Positions 55,430 through 64,000 of a stretch of DNA of 64,000 bases are shown piece by piece. The stretch is from Calditrichota bacterium (lineage in GTDB: Bacteria; CLD3). The translations under genes were made by a program, and so were the position numbers. A model generated the notes under the pieces. It was not told where the DNA came from and made no database searches. It was given only the letters and a program-made list of their open reading frames with translations. The stretch is taken from positions 124,001 to 188,000 of the forward strand of contig QQUF01000044.1 of the NCBI GenBank assembly GCA_008501735.1. The letters are read 5' to 3'. The stretch's first letter is position 1. Each line of letters opens with the position of its first letter.

Positions 55430-56401
55430 TCACTGCTCGTTTTTATGCAACAAAACCCAAATGAAAAATGGTCCTCCGAGAATTGCTGTAATTACTCCGA
55501 CAGGAAGTTCTGATTTTGGAATTGCGATTTTTGCAATCGAATCACAAGCAATTAAAAATATTCCTCCAATCAAAATACTTACAGGTAAAACTTTTGAAAG
55601 GTTTTCACCAAAAACTTTTTTGGCGATATGAGGAACTACTAAACCAACAAAACCAATCGGACCAGCAAGTGCAACAATTCCACTAACTAAAACCGATGCT
55701 GTTACAATCAATAAATTTTGCAATTTGGCAACGTCAACTCCTCTACTCTGTGCAAGTTCGTCTCCAATTAACAAAGCGTTCATTTCATTACTTTTGAAGA
55801 AGAAAATCAAAGTCGTTGGCAAAACAATTGCAAAAAGTAAAAGCGGTTTCGTGTAACCTACAACCGTCAAATTCCCCATTAGCCAACGAATTGCTAGAAA
55901 GACTTCCGTTGGGTCGGCAAAATATTGAAGAAATAAAATCAATGCTCCAAAGAAAAAATTTAGTGCAACTCCAGCAAGAAGAATTGTTTTTGTGTCAAAT
56001 TTTCTAACAAATTTTAAAATGAACTTGATTCCCAAAAGAACCAAAATCGCACCAAGGAATGCAAAAATTGAAGTTGAGTAGCTTCCTAAAGCTGTGAAAT
56101 TTTTAAACAAAATTATTGCTAAAATTGCTCCAAAAGCAGCACCGCTTGAAAGCCCTAAAGTGTAAGGAGTTGCAAGAGAGTTTCTAAAAATTGTCTGAAA
56201 AACTAAACCTGAAACAGAAAGTCCAATTCCGACAAGCAAAGTGAAAATCATTCTTGGAAGCCGAAGTTCCAAAAGTATAAAATTTCCTTCTGTGGAATCA
56301 AAAAGAGAGGTGATTGAGAAATTTCCACTCCCAATAAAAAGAGCAGAAATTAAAATGAGAAGAGCAACAAAAAGTAAGAAATATCCTTTTGATTTGCTCA
56401 T
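55430..56401 (-). CDS. FecCD-family ABC permease (iron siderophore, heme or B12 type)
   Basis: 323 residues with nine or ten hydrophobic helices. LRLPRMIFTLLVGIGLSVSG (about 47-66) and GPIGFVGLVVPHIAKKVFGE (about 240-259, ATPase-coupling loop) are family hallmarks, as is the NPLA-like NSLATPYTLGLSSGAAFGA. It forms the membrane channel of an importer, but the ATPase and binding protein are not adjacent. It lies four bases after the M28 peptidase gene and is probably cotranscribed. Substrate not readable. Confidence 0.9.
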   Translation of the reverse strand: MSKSKGYFLLFVALLILISALFIGSGNFSITSLFDSTEGNFILLELRLPRMIFTLLVGIGLSVSGLVFQTIFRNSLATPYTLGLSSGAAFGAILAIILFKNFTALGSYSTSIFAFLGAILVLLGIKFILKFVRKFDTKTILLAGVALNFFFGALILFLQYFADPTEVFLAIRWLMGNLTVVGYTKPLLLFAIVLPTTLIFFFKSNEMNALLIGDELAQSRGVDVAKLQNLLIVTASVLVSGIVALAGPIGFVGLVVPHIAKKVFGENLSKVLPVSILIGGIFLIACDSIAKIAIPKSELPVGVITAILGGPFFIWVLLHKNEQ

Positions 56402-56405
56402 AAAT

Positions 56406-57281
56406 CTATTCGTAAATCAATGCAAGAATTGTCTCACCAACGGCAATGAGTCCTTGAGTTGAGCAATTTTCAGGAGTGTCTTGTAAAGTATGCCATTGGG
56501 GAAAATCCAAATCAATTATGTCAATTACAGGATAACCTTTTTGCAAAAGTGCAACGTGGTCGTCAATTATGTAACCAAGATTTTCGTCAACAAACTCTGT
56601 ATAGCCAAGACTTTGAGCCTTTTTCCAAACTTTGTAAACGTAATCCGCTGCGTAGTAAAGCGAGTAACCGTCCATTTTGTAAACAGGGTTTTTGTCAGCA
56701 ATCAAGTCAACCAAGATTCCGTAAACAGGCGAAATCCCTTCCATATTTTCTGCGAAATACTTTGAACCGATGCAATATTTTTCGGTTTCGCCTTCGTGTC
56801 CCCAATCTTCTGCATCAAAGAAAACAATGTCAACTCCGTAGTTTTTAAGGGGATTTTCAGAAATGTGTTTCCCAATTTCCAACAACAAAGCAACTCCCGA
56901 ACCACCGTCATTTGCACCAATAATTGGTTGTTTAGAAGGAGGGTCATTTCTATCTGCAAAAGGTCTTGTATCCCAATGAGCACAAAGCAAAATTCTCTGC
57001 TCTTGTTCTCCGAATGAAGCGATAATATTTGTCAAATCAAGCGTTACTTTACGCTCCTTGTCTTCGTATTGAAAGTTTTGCTCCTTAACTCTTGGAGTAA
57101 ATTTTTTCAATTCCTCAACAAGAAATTCTTTACACTTTTTATGCCCTTCAGAACCTGGGTCTCTTGGACCAAATTCACTTTGTATTTCAATGTATTTGAA
57201 AGCATTTTGAGCACTAAATCTGTACTGTGCGTGAACTGTTGTGCAAAAGCTAAGAAGTAATAAAAAAAGGATTTTTCGCAT
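56406..57281 (-). CDS. Secreted M28-family zinc peptidase / glutaminyl-cyclase-like
   Basis: 291 residues with a signal peptide (MRKILFLLLLSFCTTVHAQ). Zinc ligands are His and Asp in CAHWDTRPFAD, Asp in GANDGGSGVALLLE, Glu/Asp in FDAEDWG, and the late His in FPQWHTLQDTPEN. The sequence is closer to animal-type glutaminyl-peptide cyclotransferases within M28 than to aminopeptidase Ap1, so either activity is possible. It acts in the periplasm or outside. T9SS cargo often begins with pyroglutamate, which would suit a cyclase (inference). Confidence 0.82.
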   Translation of the reverse strand: MRKILFLLLLSFCTTVHAQYRFSAQNAFKYIEIQSEFGPRDPGSEGHKKCKEFLVEELKKFTPRVKEQNFQYEDKERKVTLDLTNIIASFGEQEQRILLCAHWDTRPFADRNDPPSKQPIIGANDGGSGVALLLEIGKHISENPLKNYGVDIVFFDAEDWGHEGETEKYCIGSKYFAENMEGISPVYGILVDLIADKNPVYKMDGYSLYYAADYVYKVWKKAQSLGYTEFVDENLGYIIDDHVALLQKGYPVIDIIDLDFPQWHTLQDTPENCSTQGLIAVGETILALIYE

Positions 57282-57325
57282 TATTTTACCTGTAAAAAAG
57301 TAGTTTAATCATTAAATTTAAAGAC

Positions 57326-57333
57326 CAAAATTA
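57326..57333 (-). promoter_or_regulatory. Putative -7 element of the M28-FecCD unit
   Basis: A perfect TAATTTTG on the minus strand, 45 bases before the start. TTTG lies 22 bases ahead. Confidence 0.4.
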
Positions 57334-57441
57334 ATGTGGAAAGTTAAACAAAATGCAAACTTTTCAGAATACTTTTTTCAGTTTAGACACATTGTTCTAC
57401 ATCTTGCAAAAAATAACTTTTAAAATTTGGATAAATAAAAA

Positions 57442-58989
57442 ATGGCAAGCGAATTAGTTAAAAAATTAGAAGAACGCCGAGAACTTGCAAAACTTGGCGG
57501 AGGCGAAAGAAGAATCGCTTCACAACACAAAAAAGGAAAACTTACTGCACGTGAAAGAATTAATCTTTTCTTTGACGAAGGTACTTTTGAAGAAATCGAT
57601 ATGTTTGTAAAACATCGTTGTAAAGACTTTGGACTTGAAAACGAGCGTTACGACGGAGACGGTGTGATTACAGGATTTGGAAAAGTAAACGACAGGCTTG
57701 TCTTTGCATTTTCACAAGATTTTACAGTTTTTGGTGGAAGTCTTTCAGAAACTTTCGCGAAAAAAATCTGCAAAATTATGGATATGGCAATGAAAGTTGG
57801 AGCTCCTGTAATCGGTCTTAACGACTCTGGCGGAGCAAGAATTCAAGAAGGAGTTCTTTCACTCGGCGGTTACGCTGACATCTTTTTGCGAAACACGCTT
57901 GCAAGTGGCGTAATTCCACAAATTTCTGTAATTATGGGACCTTGTGCTGGTGGAGCAGTTTACAGCCCAGCGATTACCGACTTTGTAATGATGGTTAAAA
58001 ATACAAGTTATATGTTTGTAACAGGTCCAAACGTCGTAAAAACTGTAACTCACGAAGAAGTAACTTCCGAAGAATTAGGAGGAGCTACAACTCACGCTGA
58101 GAAATCAGGAATTTCACACTTTACTGCTGACAACGAAATTGATGCCCTTAACAAACTCAAGAAACTTCTCTCATTCGTTCCGCAAAATAATATGGAAGAC
58201 CCTCCAAAAGTCGAATGTTCTGACCCAATTGATAGAATGGATTCAGACTTAAACGACATTATTCCTGAAAATCCTAACAAACCTTACGATATGATTAAAT
58301 TAATTCAAATGGTTGTTGACGACGGTGATTTCTTTCAGGTTCACGAAGACTACGCACAAAATCTTGTCGTCGGTTTTTCAAGACTTGGTGGCAAAACAGT
58401 TGGAATTATTGGAAATCAACCATTAGTAAATGCAGGTTGTCTTGACCTTAACGCTTCTGTTAAAGGTGCAAGATTTATCAGATTCTGCGACTGCTTTAAC
58501 ATTCCACTTTTGACTTTTGAAGACGTTCCAGGATTTTTACCGGGAACTGACCAAGAGTGGCGAGGAATTATCCGTCACGGAGCAAAATTACTTTATGCTT
58601 ACTGTGAAGCAACAGTTCCAAAAATTACAGTAATTACAAGAAAGGCTTACGGAGGAGCTTACGACGTAATGAGTTCTAAGCACATTCGAGGCGACATAAA
58701 TTATGCTTATCCAACTGCTGAAATTGCTGTTATGGGACCAAAAGGTGCAGTTGAAATCGTAAACCGTAAACAAATTGCAGAAGCAGACAGCGCCGAAGAA
58801 ATGACAAATAAATTAATGGAAGAATACAGAGAAAAATTTGCGAATCCTTACGTTGCAGCCGAACACGGATTTATCGACGACATAATTATTCCTGAAAGAA
58901 CTCGCCCGAGATTAATTCGTGCTTTTGAAATGTTGGAGAATAAGGTGGACACAAATCCAAAGAAAAAACACGGAAACATTCCGTTATAA
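57442..58989 (+). CDS. Acyl-CoA (propionyl/methylmalonyl) carboxyltransferase
   Basis: 515 residues, the usual length of PccB/MmdA. Both acyl-CoA and carboxybiotin crotonase folds are intact: [28 protein letters not shown] (oxyanion pair) and [15 protein letters not shown], then [14 protein letters not shown]. It transfers CO2 between biotin and propionyl-CoA or methylmalonyl-CoA. Biotin carboxylase and carrier genes are not adjacent, so carboxylase and decarboxylase roles cannot be told apart. The gene stands alone. Confidence 0.92.
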   Translation: MASELVKKLEERRELAKLGGGERRIASQHKKGKLTARERINLFFDEGTFEEIDMFVKHRCKDFGLENERYDGDGVITGFGKVNDRLVFAFSQDFTVFGGSLSETFAKKICKIMDMAMKVGAPVIGLNDSGGARIQEGVLSLGGYADIFLRNTLASGVIPQISVIMGPCAGGAVYSPAITDFVMMVKNTSYMFVTGPNVVKTVTHEEVTSEELGGATTHAEKSGISHFTADNEIDALNKLKKLLSFVPQNNMEDPPKVECSDPIDRMDSDLNDIIPENPNKPYDMIKLIQMVVDDGDFFQVHEDYAQNLVVGFSRLGGKTVGIIGNQPLVNAGCLDLNASVKGARFIRFCDCFNIPLLTFEDVPGFLPGTDQEWRGIIRHGAKLLYAYCEATVPKITVITRKAYGGAYDVMSSKHIRGDINYAYPTAEIAVMGPKGAVEIVNRKQIAEADSAEEMTNKLMEEYREKFANPYVAAEHGFIDDIIIPERTRPRLIRAFEMLENKVDTNPKKKHGNIPL

Positions 58990-58997
58990 TTTGCTGT

Positions 58998-59071
58998 TGT
59001 AGAGACGCAAAATTTTGCGTCTCTACAAATTTACATTTTGCCTCTCTTTTATAAAATTTTGCCTCTCTACA
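58998..59071. repeat. Palindromic repeat with two decayed half-copies; bidirectional terminator
   Basis: TGTAGAGACGCAAAA and its exact complement TTTTGCGTCTCTACA form a perfect 30-base palindrome (58998-59027). Two related half-copies, ATTTTGCCTCTCT (59034-59046) and AATTTTGCCTCTCTACA (59055-59071), follow. The last supplies the stop codon of panC. Similar GTAGAGACGC palindromes are widespread in related genomes. Confidence 0.8.
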
Positions 59072-59912
59072 ATTTTATAATTTTATTGTCAATCAACCTC
59101 GTTTTACCAATGAAAACGGCTAAGGCAATTAAAATCTCACCTTTGAGAAAATCAATTTTCTCCAAACTTTCAGAACTTACAATCTCGGCGTAATCAATTC
59201 TGGCAGTTTGTTTTTCTAAAATTAAATCAGTCATTTTTGAAATTACTAATTCCGAATTTCTTTCTCCGTCAAAAATCATCTTTTCCGCTAAGCCCAAACT
59301 TTCCGAAAGCACCAAAGCATCTTTCCGCTCTACTTCACTTAAGTATTTGTTCCTCGAACTCAACGCTAAACCATCTTTCTCACGGGAAATCTCACCTACT
59401 AAAATCTCAATATCAAAATTCAAATCTTGAACCATTTTTTTGATAATTAAAACTTGTTGAGCATCTTTTTGCCCAAAAACTGCGATGTGAGGTTTGACAG
59501 TGTTAAAAAGTTTTGAGACAACAGTTGTAACTCCGCGAAAATGATTTGGTCTTGAATTTCCACAAAGAAAATCTGAAAGCGAACCATTTTGAACGTAAGT
59601 CAAATGATTTTCTGAATAAAATTCTTCTTTTGTTGGTGCAAAAAGAACGTCAACTCCTTTAGCTTCTAACAAACTTTTATCTCTCTCAAAATCACGAGGA
59701 TAACTGTCAAAATCTTCGTTTGGTCCAAATTGAGTTGGGTTTACAAAAATGCTCACGACAACAAAGGTTGAGTTATTTTGTGCAATTTCGACCAAAGAAA
59801 GATGTCCTTCGTGCAGAAAACCCATTGTCGGCACGAAGGAAATTTTTTCATCTTTTGCTCTGAGAGAATTTGCAAATGATTGCATTTCAGAGACATTTTT
59901 AATAATTCGCAT
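59067..59912 (-). CDS. panC: Pantothenate synthetase
   Basis: 281 residues. The nucleotidyl-transferase signature is PTMGFLHEGHLSL (about 29-41), followed by NPTQFGPNEDFDSYPR, FGQKDAQQ and REKDGLALSSRN. It joins pantoate and beta-alanine using ATP to make pantothenate for coenzyme A. The ATG shares one base with the stop of the Sec-thioredoxin gene (TAATG), so the two are translationally coupled. The C-terminal stop lies inside a repeat half-copy. Confidence 0.95.
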   Translation of the reverse strand: MRIIKNVSEMQSFANSLRAKDEKISFVPTMGFLHEGHLSLVEIAQNNSTFVVVSIFVNPTQFGPNEDFDSYPRDFERDKSLLEAKGVDVLFAPTKEEFYSENHLTYVQNGSLSDFLCGNSRPNHFRGVTTVVSKLFNTVKPHIAVFGQKDAQQVLIIKKMVQDLNFDIEILVGEISREKDGLALSSRNKYLSEVERKDALVLSESLGLAEKMIFDGERNSELVISKMTDLILEKQTARIDYAEIVSSESLEKIDFLKGEILIALAVFIGKTRLIDNKIIKL

Positions 59913-60937
59913 TACTTATTTGCAGTTTGTGCTTTCTTAAATTTTTCAAGTTGTTCTTTGTAGTAGCTATCTTCTGGGTCTTTATCAATTGCCATTTGAA
60001 TTGACTCAATTGCTTCTTTATTTTTTCCCATTCGGAAATAAACTTCTGCAAGTGTGTCAACAATTTGTGGTGACTTTTCGCTCACTTTTACGGCAACAAT
60101 TGCAGCTTCCAAAGCTTTTTCTAAGTGCATTTCATTTTCTGCAGAAAACCAAGCAAAAGCATTTAAAGCATTCGCATTTCGTGGGTTTTTCTCAACTACT
60201 TTCCAGTAAGTTTTGTAGGCTTTTTCTAATTCCTTTTTCTTTTCAAAGTAACCTGCGAGTTTCATTCCTGCACGTATTCCGAGTTCAGTTTCACCAAATT
60301 CATTAGCAAATTTACTAACAGATTCTGTTTTGTCTTCTTTCAAATCGAACATTGCAAGTTCATAAGAAGCAGTAGCTTTTTGTTCATCATTTTTGCTTGT
60401 TTCGACAACTTGTGAAAAATACTCTTTAGCGTTTTCGGAATCGCCTCTATCTGTGTATTTTTCAGCAATTTTGAACATCAAGTCAACATCATTCGGGCTG
60501 TCTTCAAGTCTTGTCAAATAGTTTGAAAGATAAGTGCTTCCCGTTCTGAATCCTTCGAGTGAGACCAAAAATTTTTCAGGTTTGTTTGCACCAACAATTC
60601 TATCAAGTTCTTCTCCGTCTGGTTTTAAAAGCAAAATTGTCGGATAACCAACGATTTTGTATTTTTCCATAATTGCAGGACCTTCACCTTTTTCACCATC
60701 AATTTTTAAATTGATAAAATTCTCTGAAGTGAAATTCCCAACTTCTTCATCCGTATAGACTGACCTGTCTAAAAACTTACAAGGTCCTCACCAAGAAGCG
60801 TGAACTGAAAGCATTAACGGTTTGTTTTCTTTTTTTGAAATCTCCAAGGCTTCGGAGACATTTGTTTTGAGGAATTCAATTCCTGCAAAAAGCGGACTTG
60901 CTAAAATAAGCAAGAAGAGAGTACTTCTGAAAAGCAT
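59912..60937 (-). CDS. Exported selenocysteine thioredoxin-TPR protein (WUGPC)
   Basis: 341 residues if the TGA at 60790-60788 is read as selenocysteine. The ATG at 60937 has AGAGG ahead and encodes a signal peptide (MLFRSTLFLLILASPLFA). Residue 50 is the TGA in SVHASW-U-GPCKFLDRSVY, exactly where thioredoxins have the first active-site Cys (WCGPC). The thioredoxin fold continues normally (INLKIDGEKGEG, KYKIVGYPTILLLKPDGEEL with the cis-Pro). Residues 150-335 form about five TPR repeats. A stem-loop after the TGA fits a bacterial SECIS. Start-stop overlap with panC. A reading that stops at the TGA, or starts internally at 60670, would lose the active site and is unlikely. Confidence 0.85.
60756..60771 (-). 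promoter_or_regulatory. Bacterial SECIS-like stem-loop
   Basis: On the minus strand, 16 bases after the TGA, TAGAC and GTCTA pair around the loop AGGTCA. The G at loop position two and the UGA-to-loop distance of about 22 bases fit the bacterial SECIS pattern. The loop resembles the E. coli fdhF loop AGGUCU. Confidence 0.7.
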
Positions 60938-61001
60938 TTTTACCTCTTTAGTTTATTGTAAATGTTAAGATTAGAAATTAGTAAACAATTTGAATTTTTT
61001 A

Positions 61002-62207
61002 TCAAACTTTTCTAAAAATTACTATTCGATTTGAATTTGTTCCGAATGAGTTGTTTTTGATTCCCCAAATGTTTGCAGTCTTAGTAAACTTCTGCGAATT
61101 GATTAAAATTCCAATACACTTAAAACCAGCTCTCAAACCAATCGAAACCACCGTTTCATCAAGATTTATTTTCCCTTTTCTAACTTCACCAACTTCAAAA
61201 GCAACCCAACCATCTTTCTTTGTAACTCTAAAAAGCTCTTGAAAAACTTTACTCATTTTTTCTGTCCAATCTTCGACAGTCCGAGACATCGTAATCTTTT
61301 TAGCGATTTCATTTTCATCAATTCCATTAAACCAACACCTCAACCAATTGTCAGTCGAATACTGAACAATGTTCAAAAACGGTGGTGAAGTAATTGTCAG
61401 TTGAACAGAGTTTGGTGGAATCTCTTTCGTCAAACTTGCATCTTTGTTTAAAAATTTCACTGTCAAACCTGCTTTTCCTAAATTTGATTTTTCAGATTCA
61501 GAAAGTCTGTTAATCAAAGTTTTTGTCTTTTTTAAGATTATTTGTTGTGTGTTTTTGTACTCAGGTTTTTGGTTTAATTTTTTGTTAATCTTAATTTGGC
61601 GTTCAGGCGAAACAGCTTGGTTTGGTGGAAGTGTGTAAACTGAGAAGAAGCCTTTTGAATGCCCTGTGAGCCTATTTGTTGCAACCATTTTTATCCACTT
61701 GTCAATTTCATTCTTAGAATTTTTGCAATGATTTTTCAAAGAGGCAATTTCTGATTCGGTTTTTGAGTCGTAAAACATCGAAAGATCAATTTCAGCTTTC
61801 AGTTTTTTATCAAAGTTAATTTCAGAAAGCCTTTTTTCAACTTCCTCTAAAGTCGGAATGAAAAATCTCGGCTCCGTTAAAATTCGGCTCAAAGGGTTTA
61901 CGTCGTTTGAAATCACTTTACGGTTCAAAATTCCTGATTCAATTGCAGTTGTTCCGCGTCCTCCAAAAGGGTCGTAAACAATGTCATTTTCTTTTGTTAA
62001 AACTTCAATGAAGAATCTTGGTAACTGAGGTTTAAAACAAGCTCTGTAAGAAATTTCGTGGATTGAAGAAGCTTGGCGTTGCTTTGCTGTCCAAAATTCA
62101 TTCACAAAAATTTGGATTTTCTGTCCTTCAATTTTAATTTCAAAGACTTGAGTTTTGGCTTGAGTTTCAAGTGAAGTAAATTTTTGTAAGTAGGATTTTA
62201 TTTTCAT
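61002..62207 (-). CDS. Solitary DNA methyltransferase (N4-cytosine or N6-adenine)
   Basis: 401 residues. SAM-binding motif I is DPFGGRGTTAIESGILNRKV (about 94-113) followed by SNDVNPLSRIL. Catalytic motif IV is TSPPFLNIVQY near residue 288. The 175 residues between them probably hold target recognition, giving a motif I then IV order. SPPF is compatible with N4-cytosine or N6-adenine methylation. No restriction endonuclease, specificity subunit or other defence gene is adjacent. It may be an orphan regulatory methylase or a remnant system. Confidence 0.82.
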   Translation of the reverse strand: MKIKSYLQKFTSLETQAKTQVFEIKIEGQKIQIFVNEFWTAKQRQASSIHEISYRACFKPQLPRFFIEVLTKENDIVYDPFGGRGTTAIESGILNRKVISNDVNPLSRILTEPRFFIPTLEEVEKRLSEINFDKKLKAEIDLSMFYDSKTESEIASLKNHCKNSKNEIDKWIKMVATNRLTGHSKGFFSVYTLPPNQAVSPERQIKINKKLNQKPEYKNTQQIILKKTKTLINRLSESEKSNLGKAGLTVKFLNKDASLTKEIPPNSVQLTITSPPFLNIVQYSTDNWLRCWFNGIDENEIAKKITMSRTVEDWTEKMSKVFQELFRVTKKDGWVAFEVGEVRKGKINLDETVVSIGLRAGFKCIGILINSQKFTKTANIWGIKNNSFGTNSNRIVIFRKV

Positions 62208-62280
62208 TTTTACTTTTGATTGTTTTCTTGAAAGTAATACTTTTTAAAAGCATCTTAACCCCAAAAAAGTAACTTAATTT

Positions 62281-63222
62281 ATGCCTCCACTTAACTTCAA
62301 TATAAATGTTTCAGTAATCATTCCTGCCTTTAACAGAACAAAATTATTGCTACGTGCGGTAAGTTCAGTTTTGTCGCAAACTTACCGAGATTTTGAATTA
62401 ATCGTCGTTGACGACGGCTCAACCGAAAACTTGAGTGAGGTTTCCAAACTTGTTGCAGAAAATGGACATATTTTCATTTCAACTGAAAACTGCGGAGTTG
62501 CTTCAGCAAGAAATTTCGGTGCTTCAATTTCAAGTGGAAATTGGTTAGCATTTTTGGACTCTGACGACAAATGGCTTCCAACAAAATTAGAAGAACAAAT
62601 CAAATTTTCTGAGAGCTTTCCCAAAACCAAAATTTTTCATTGTAACGAATCTTGGTTTAGAAACAGTCAACAAGTTTCGCCTAAAATTGATTTCAAACCT
62701 GCACAGGGCAAATGTTTTTTTGATTCTGTCAAATTCTGTAACATTAGTGCTTCGGCAGTTTTTTTGGAAAGAGCATTTTTTGAAAAACTTGGTGGTTTCG
62801 ATGAAGAAATGGCAATTTGTGAAGACTACGATTTTTGGATTAGAGCTTCTTTAGAGAGTGAGGTCAGACTTTTAGAAAAATTTTTAGTTGAAAAGTACAG
62901 ACTAAAAGAAAACCAACTTTCAAGCTCACAACCTGCAATTGACAGATTTAGAGTTTATTCTTTAGTAAAAATTTTACTAAAAGAAGTTTTAAACTCTGAA
63001 CGACGAAAAGCAATTTTGGAACAAATCTCTTTAAAATCAGAAATTCTCTCAAAAGGTGCAAAAAAAAGAAATAATGAAATTTCATTCCAAACTTTTAACG
63101 AAACTCAAAAAATTGCACAAAGGTTTTTAACAAATGTTTTCGATTTTGAAATAATTCGGAAAGATTTTAGTTTGATTTTCCCTAAATTGTTAGCTGAAAT
63201 TGAACCAAGGAAATTTGATTAA
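62281..63222 (+). CDS. Family 2 glycosyltransferase
   Basis: 313 residues. The GT-A fold opens with VSVIIPAFNRTKLLLRAVSS, then QTYRDFELIVVDDGSTEN, and the DxD-type LDSDDKWLPTKL near 100. FEKLGGFDEEMAICEDYDFW carries the ED-x-D acceptor-site motif. It transfers a sugar from a nucleotide donor to an unknown acceptor, usually for polysaccharide or lipid glycan. No membrane helix is present. No other glycan gene is adjacent. Confidence 0.88.
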   Translation: MPPLNFNINVSVIIPAFNRTKLLLRAVSSVLSQTYRDFELIVVDDGSTENLSEVSKLVAENGHIFISTENCGVASARNFGASISSGNWLAFLDSDDKWLPTKLEEQIKFSESFPKTKIFHCNESWFRNSQQVSPKIDFKPAQGKCFFDSVKFCNISASAVFLERAFFEKLGGFDEEMAICEDYDFWIRASLESEVRLLEKFLVEKYRLKENQLSSSQPAIDRFRVYSLVKILLKEVLNSERRKAILEQISLKSEILSKGAKKRNNEISFQTFNETQKIAQRFLTNVFDFEIIRKDFSLIFPKLLAEIEPRKFD

Positions 63223-63241
63223 TTAATCACTTTAAGGATTG

Positions 63242-63259
63242 CGGACTTTAGTCCGTTTG
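63242..63259. terminator. Small palindrome between the glycosyltransferase gene and selD
   Basis: CGGACT and AGTCCG arms separated by TT, followed by TTTG. It lies 20 bases after the glycosyltransferase stop and nine before the selD ATG, so it may end the upstream message or structure the selD leader. Confidence 0.5.
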
Positions 63260-63267
63260 TTTTCACA

Positions 63268-64000
63268 ATGTTTAGAAAAGATAAATACAGACTTACACAA
63301 ACTGTAAAATGTGCCGGTTGAGCTTCCAAACTTAGTCCAACGGAGTTGAGACAGGCACTTTCAGGGATTGAATTCGCGACCAACCCTAACCTTCTCGTCG
63401 GAACAAAAACTGCTGACGACGCAGGAGTTTACAAAATAAGCGAAGAAATCGCCTTAATCCAAACGGTTGACTTCTTCACACCAATTGTTGACGACCCTTT
63501 TGTCTTCGGACAGATTGCTGCGGCGAATTCTTTGAGCGATGTTTACGCAATGGGAGGACTGCCTCTAACCGCTTTAAATATTGTTTGTTTCCCAAAAGAC
63601 GACTTGCCACTGGAAGCACTTAAATTGATTCTCGAAGGTGGAAACGAAAGAGTAAAAAAGGCAAAAGCAGTCGTTGCCGGTGGACATTCAGTTGAAGACA
63701 AAGAACTAAAATTCGGTCTTTCAATCACAGGACAAGTTCACCCGAAAAAAATAAAAACTAACGCAGGTGCAAAAGTAGGACACAAACTTCTTCTGACCAA
63801 AAAATTAGGAACTGGAATTTTAGCAACGGCAATAAAAAGAGGTAAAGCCAAGGATTCGACGATTGACGAAATCGTTGCTTCAATGATTGAACTTAGCGAA
63901 CCTGCTGCAAAAGCAATCCAGAAATTTAGCGATTCAATTTCAGCTTGCACTGACATCACAGGTTTTGGATTTCTCGGACACAGTTACGAAATGGCAACAG
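63268..64000 (+). CDS. selD: Selenide, water dikinase containing selenocysteine (runs off window)
   Basis: At least 244 residues, cut by the window edge. The ATG at 63268 opens MFRKDKYRLTQTVKCAG, and codon 18 is TGA (63319-63321) in KCAG-U-ASKLSPTELRQAL. This is the position of the catalytic Cys or Sec in SelD, with the essential Lys three residues on. DDAGVYKISEEIALIQTVDF, SLSDVYAMGG, VVAGGHSVEDKE and CTDITGFGFLGH are the expected ATP-binding and later motifs. It makes selenophosphate from selenide and ATP. A weak AACTT/GAGTT stem around AGTCCAACG (63329-63347) follows the TGA. Confidence 0.9.

Noticed and set aside
59989-60306. Plus-strand open frame opposite the TPR region
   Set aside because: It is antisense to the TPR repeats of the Sec-thioredoxin protein, with no ribosome site and no domain.
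60788-60790. TGA in the thioredoxin gene as a nonsense mutation or pseudogene
   Set aside because: It falls exactly on the active-site Cys position, is followed by a SECIS-like loop, and the frame is otherwise intact. selD in the same window shows the same pattern.
1-64000. CRISPR array, prophage or insertion sequence
   Set aside because: No regularly spaced direct repeats, transposase, integrase or phage structural genes were recognised.

Overview
The window is AT-rich, gene-dense bacterial DNA and looks chromosomal. Three lines of evidence point to the Bacteroidota/Chlorobiota/Ignavibacteriota group, most like Ignavibacteria or Kapabacteria. First, several large secreted proteins end in type IX secretion (T9SS) sorting domains with the NYPNPFNP motif. 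Second, many upstream regions carry the Bacteroidota-type promoter TTG-N19/20-TAnnTTTG. Third, there is a Bacteroidota-like succinate dehydrogenase and cytochrome oxidase gene set. The organism uses selenocysteine: two genes carry an in-frame TGA at a redox-active position. No prophage, insertion sequence, rRNA or CRISPR array was seen.

Layout. 1-1537: an MBL-fold hydrolase (cut by the window edge) coupled to a TPR/HisKA protein that lacks an ATPase domain. 1712-5074: sdhCAB with a promoter and terminator. 5113-5431: hairpin-rich spacer. 5432-6877: HicAB toxin-antitoxin and a class II Fic protein. 6957-9996: GerW-family protein and leuS. 10064-14676: dockerin protein, CLC channel, two-finger zinc protein and pyrC, all on the minus strand. 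14791-24021: T9SS cargo cluster with BNR and FG-GAP/ASPIC proteins and an orphan sorting domain. 24414-29775: envelope-type operon (peptide-binding lipoprotein, BatA-like VWA protein, HEAT/CFI-box protein, parvulin lipoprotein, membrane protein).

29858-30058: two tRNA-Ser genes. 30181-31743: an unusual fusion of a Pycsar-effector-like membrane domain to a DUF3616 beta-propeller, followed by hypE. 32916-35879: beta-helix T9SS protein. 36000-43836: complete aerobic terminal oxidase cluster on the minus strand (cupredoxin lipoprotein, subunits I, III, IV, two small membrane proteins, subunit II, heme A synthase, heme O synthase, SCO, DUF420), with a promoter overlapped by a palindrome. 43963-50420: lytic transglycosylase, metalloprotease, der, LVIVD lipoprotein. 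50732-55418: degenerate radical-SAM/DUF2344 protein with RNase G and small genes. 55430-58989: FecCD permease, M28 peptidase, acyl-CoA carboxyltransferase. 59067-60937: panC and a selenocysteine thioredoxin-TPR protein. 61002-63222: solitary DNA methyltransferase and a glycosyltransferase. 63268-64000: selD, itself containing selenocysteine and running off the window.

Together the genes describe a Gram-negative, respiring bacterium with an outer membrane and T9SS export. SdhCAB feeds electrons to quinone, the A1-type oxidase consumes oxygen, and SelD supplies selenophosphate for selenoproteins such as the exported WUGPC thioredoxin. The most novel candidates are the Pycsar-effector/DUF3616 fusion, the Sec-thioredoxin-TPR protein, and the radical-SAM homologue that has lost two of its three cluster cysteines.
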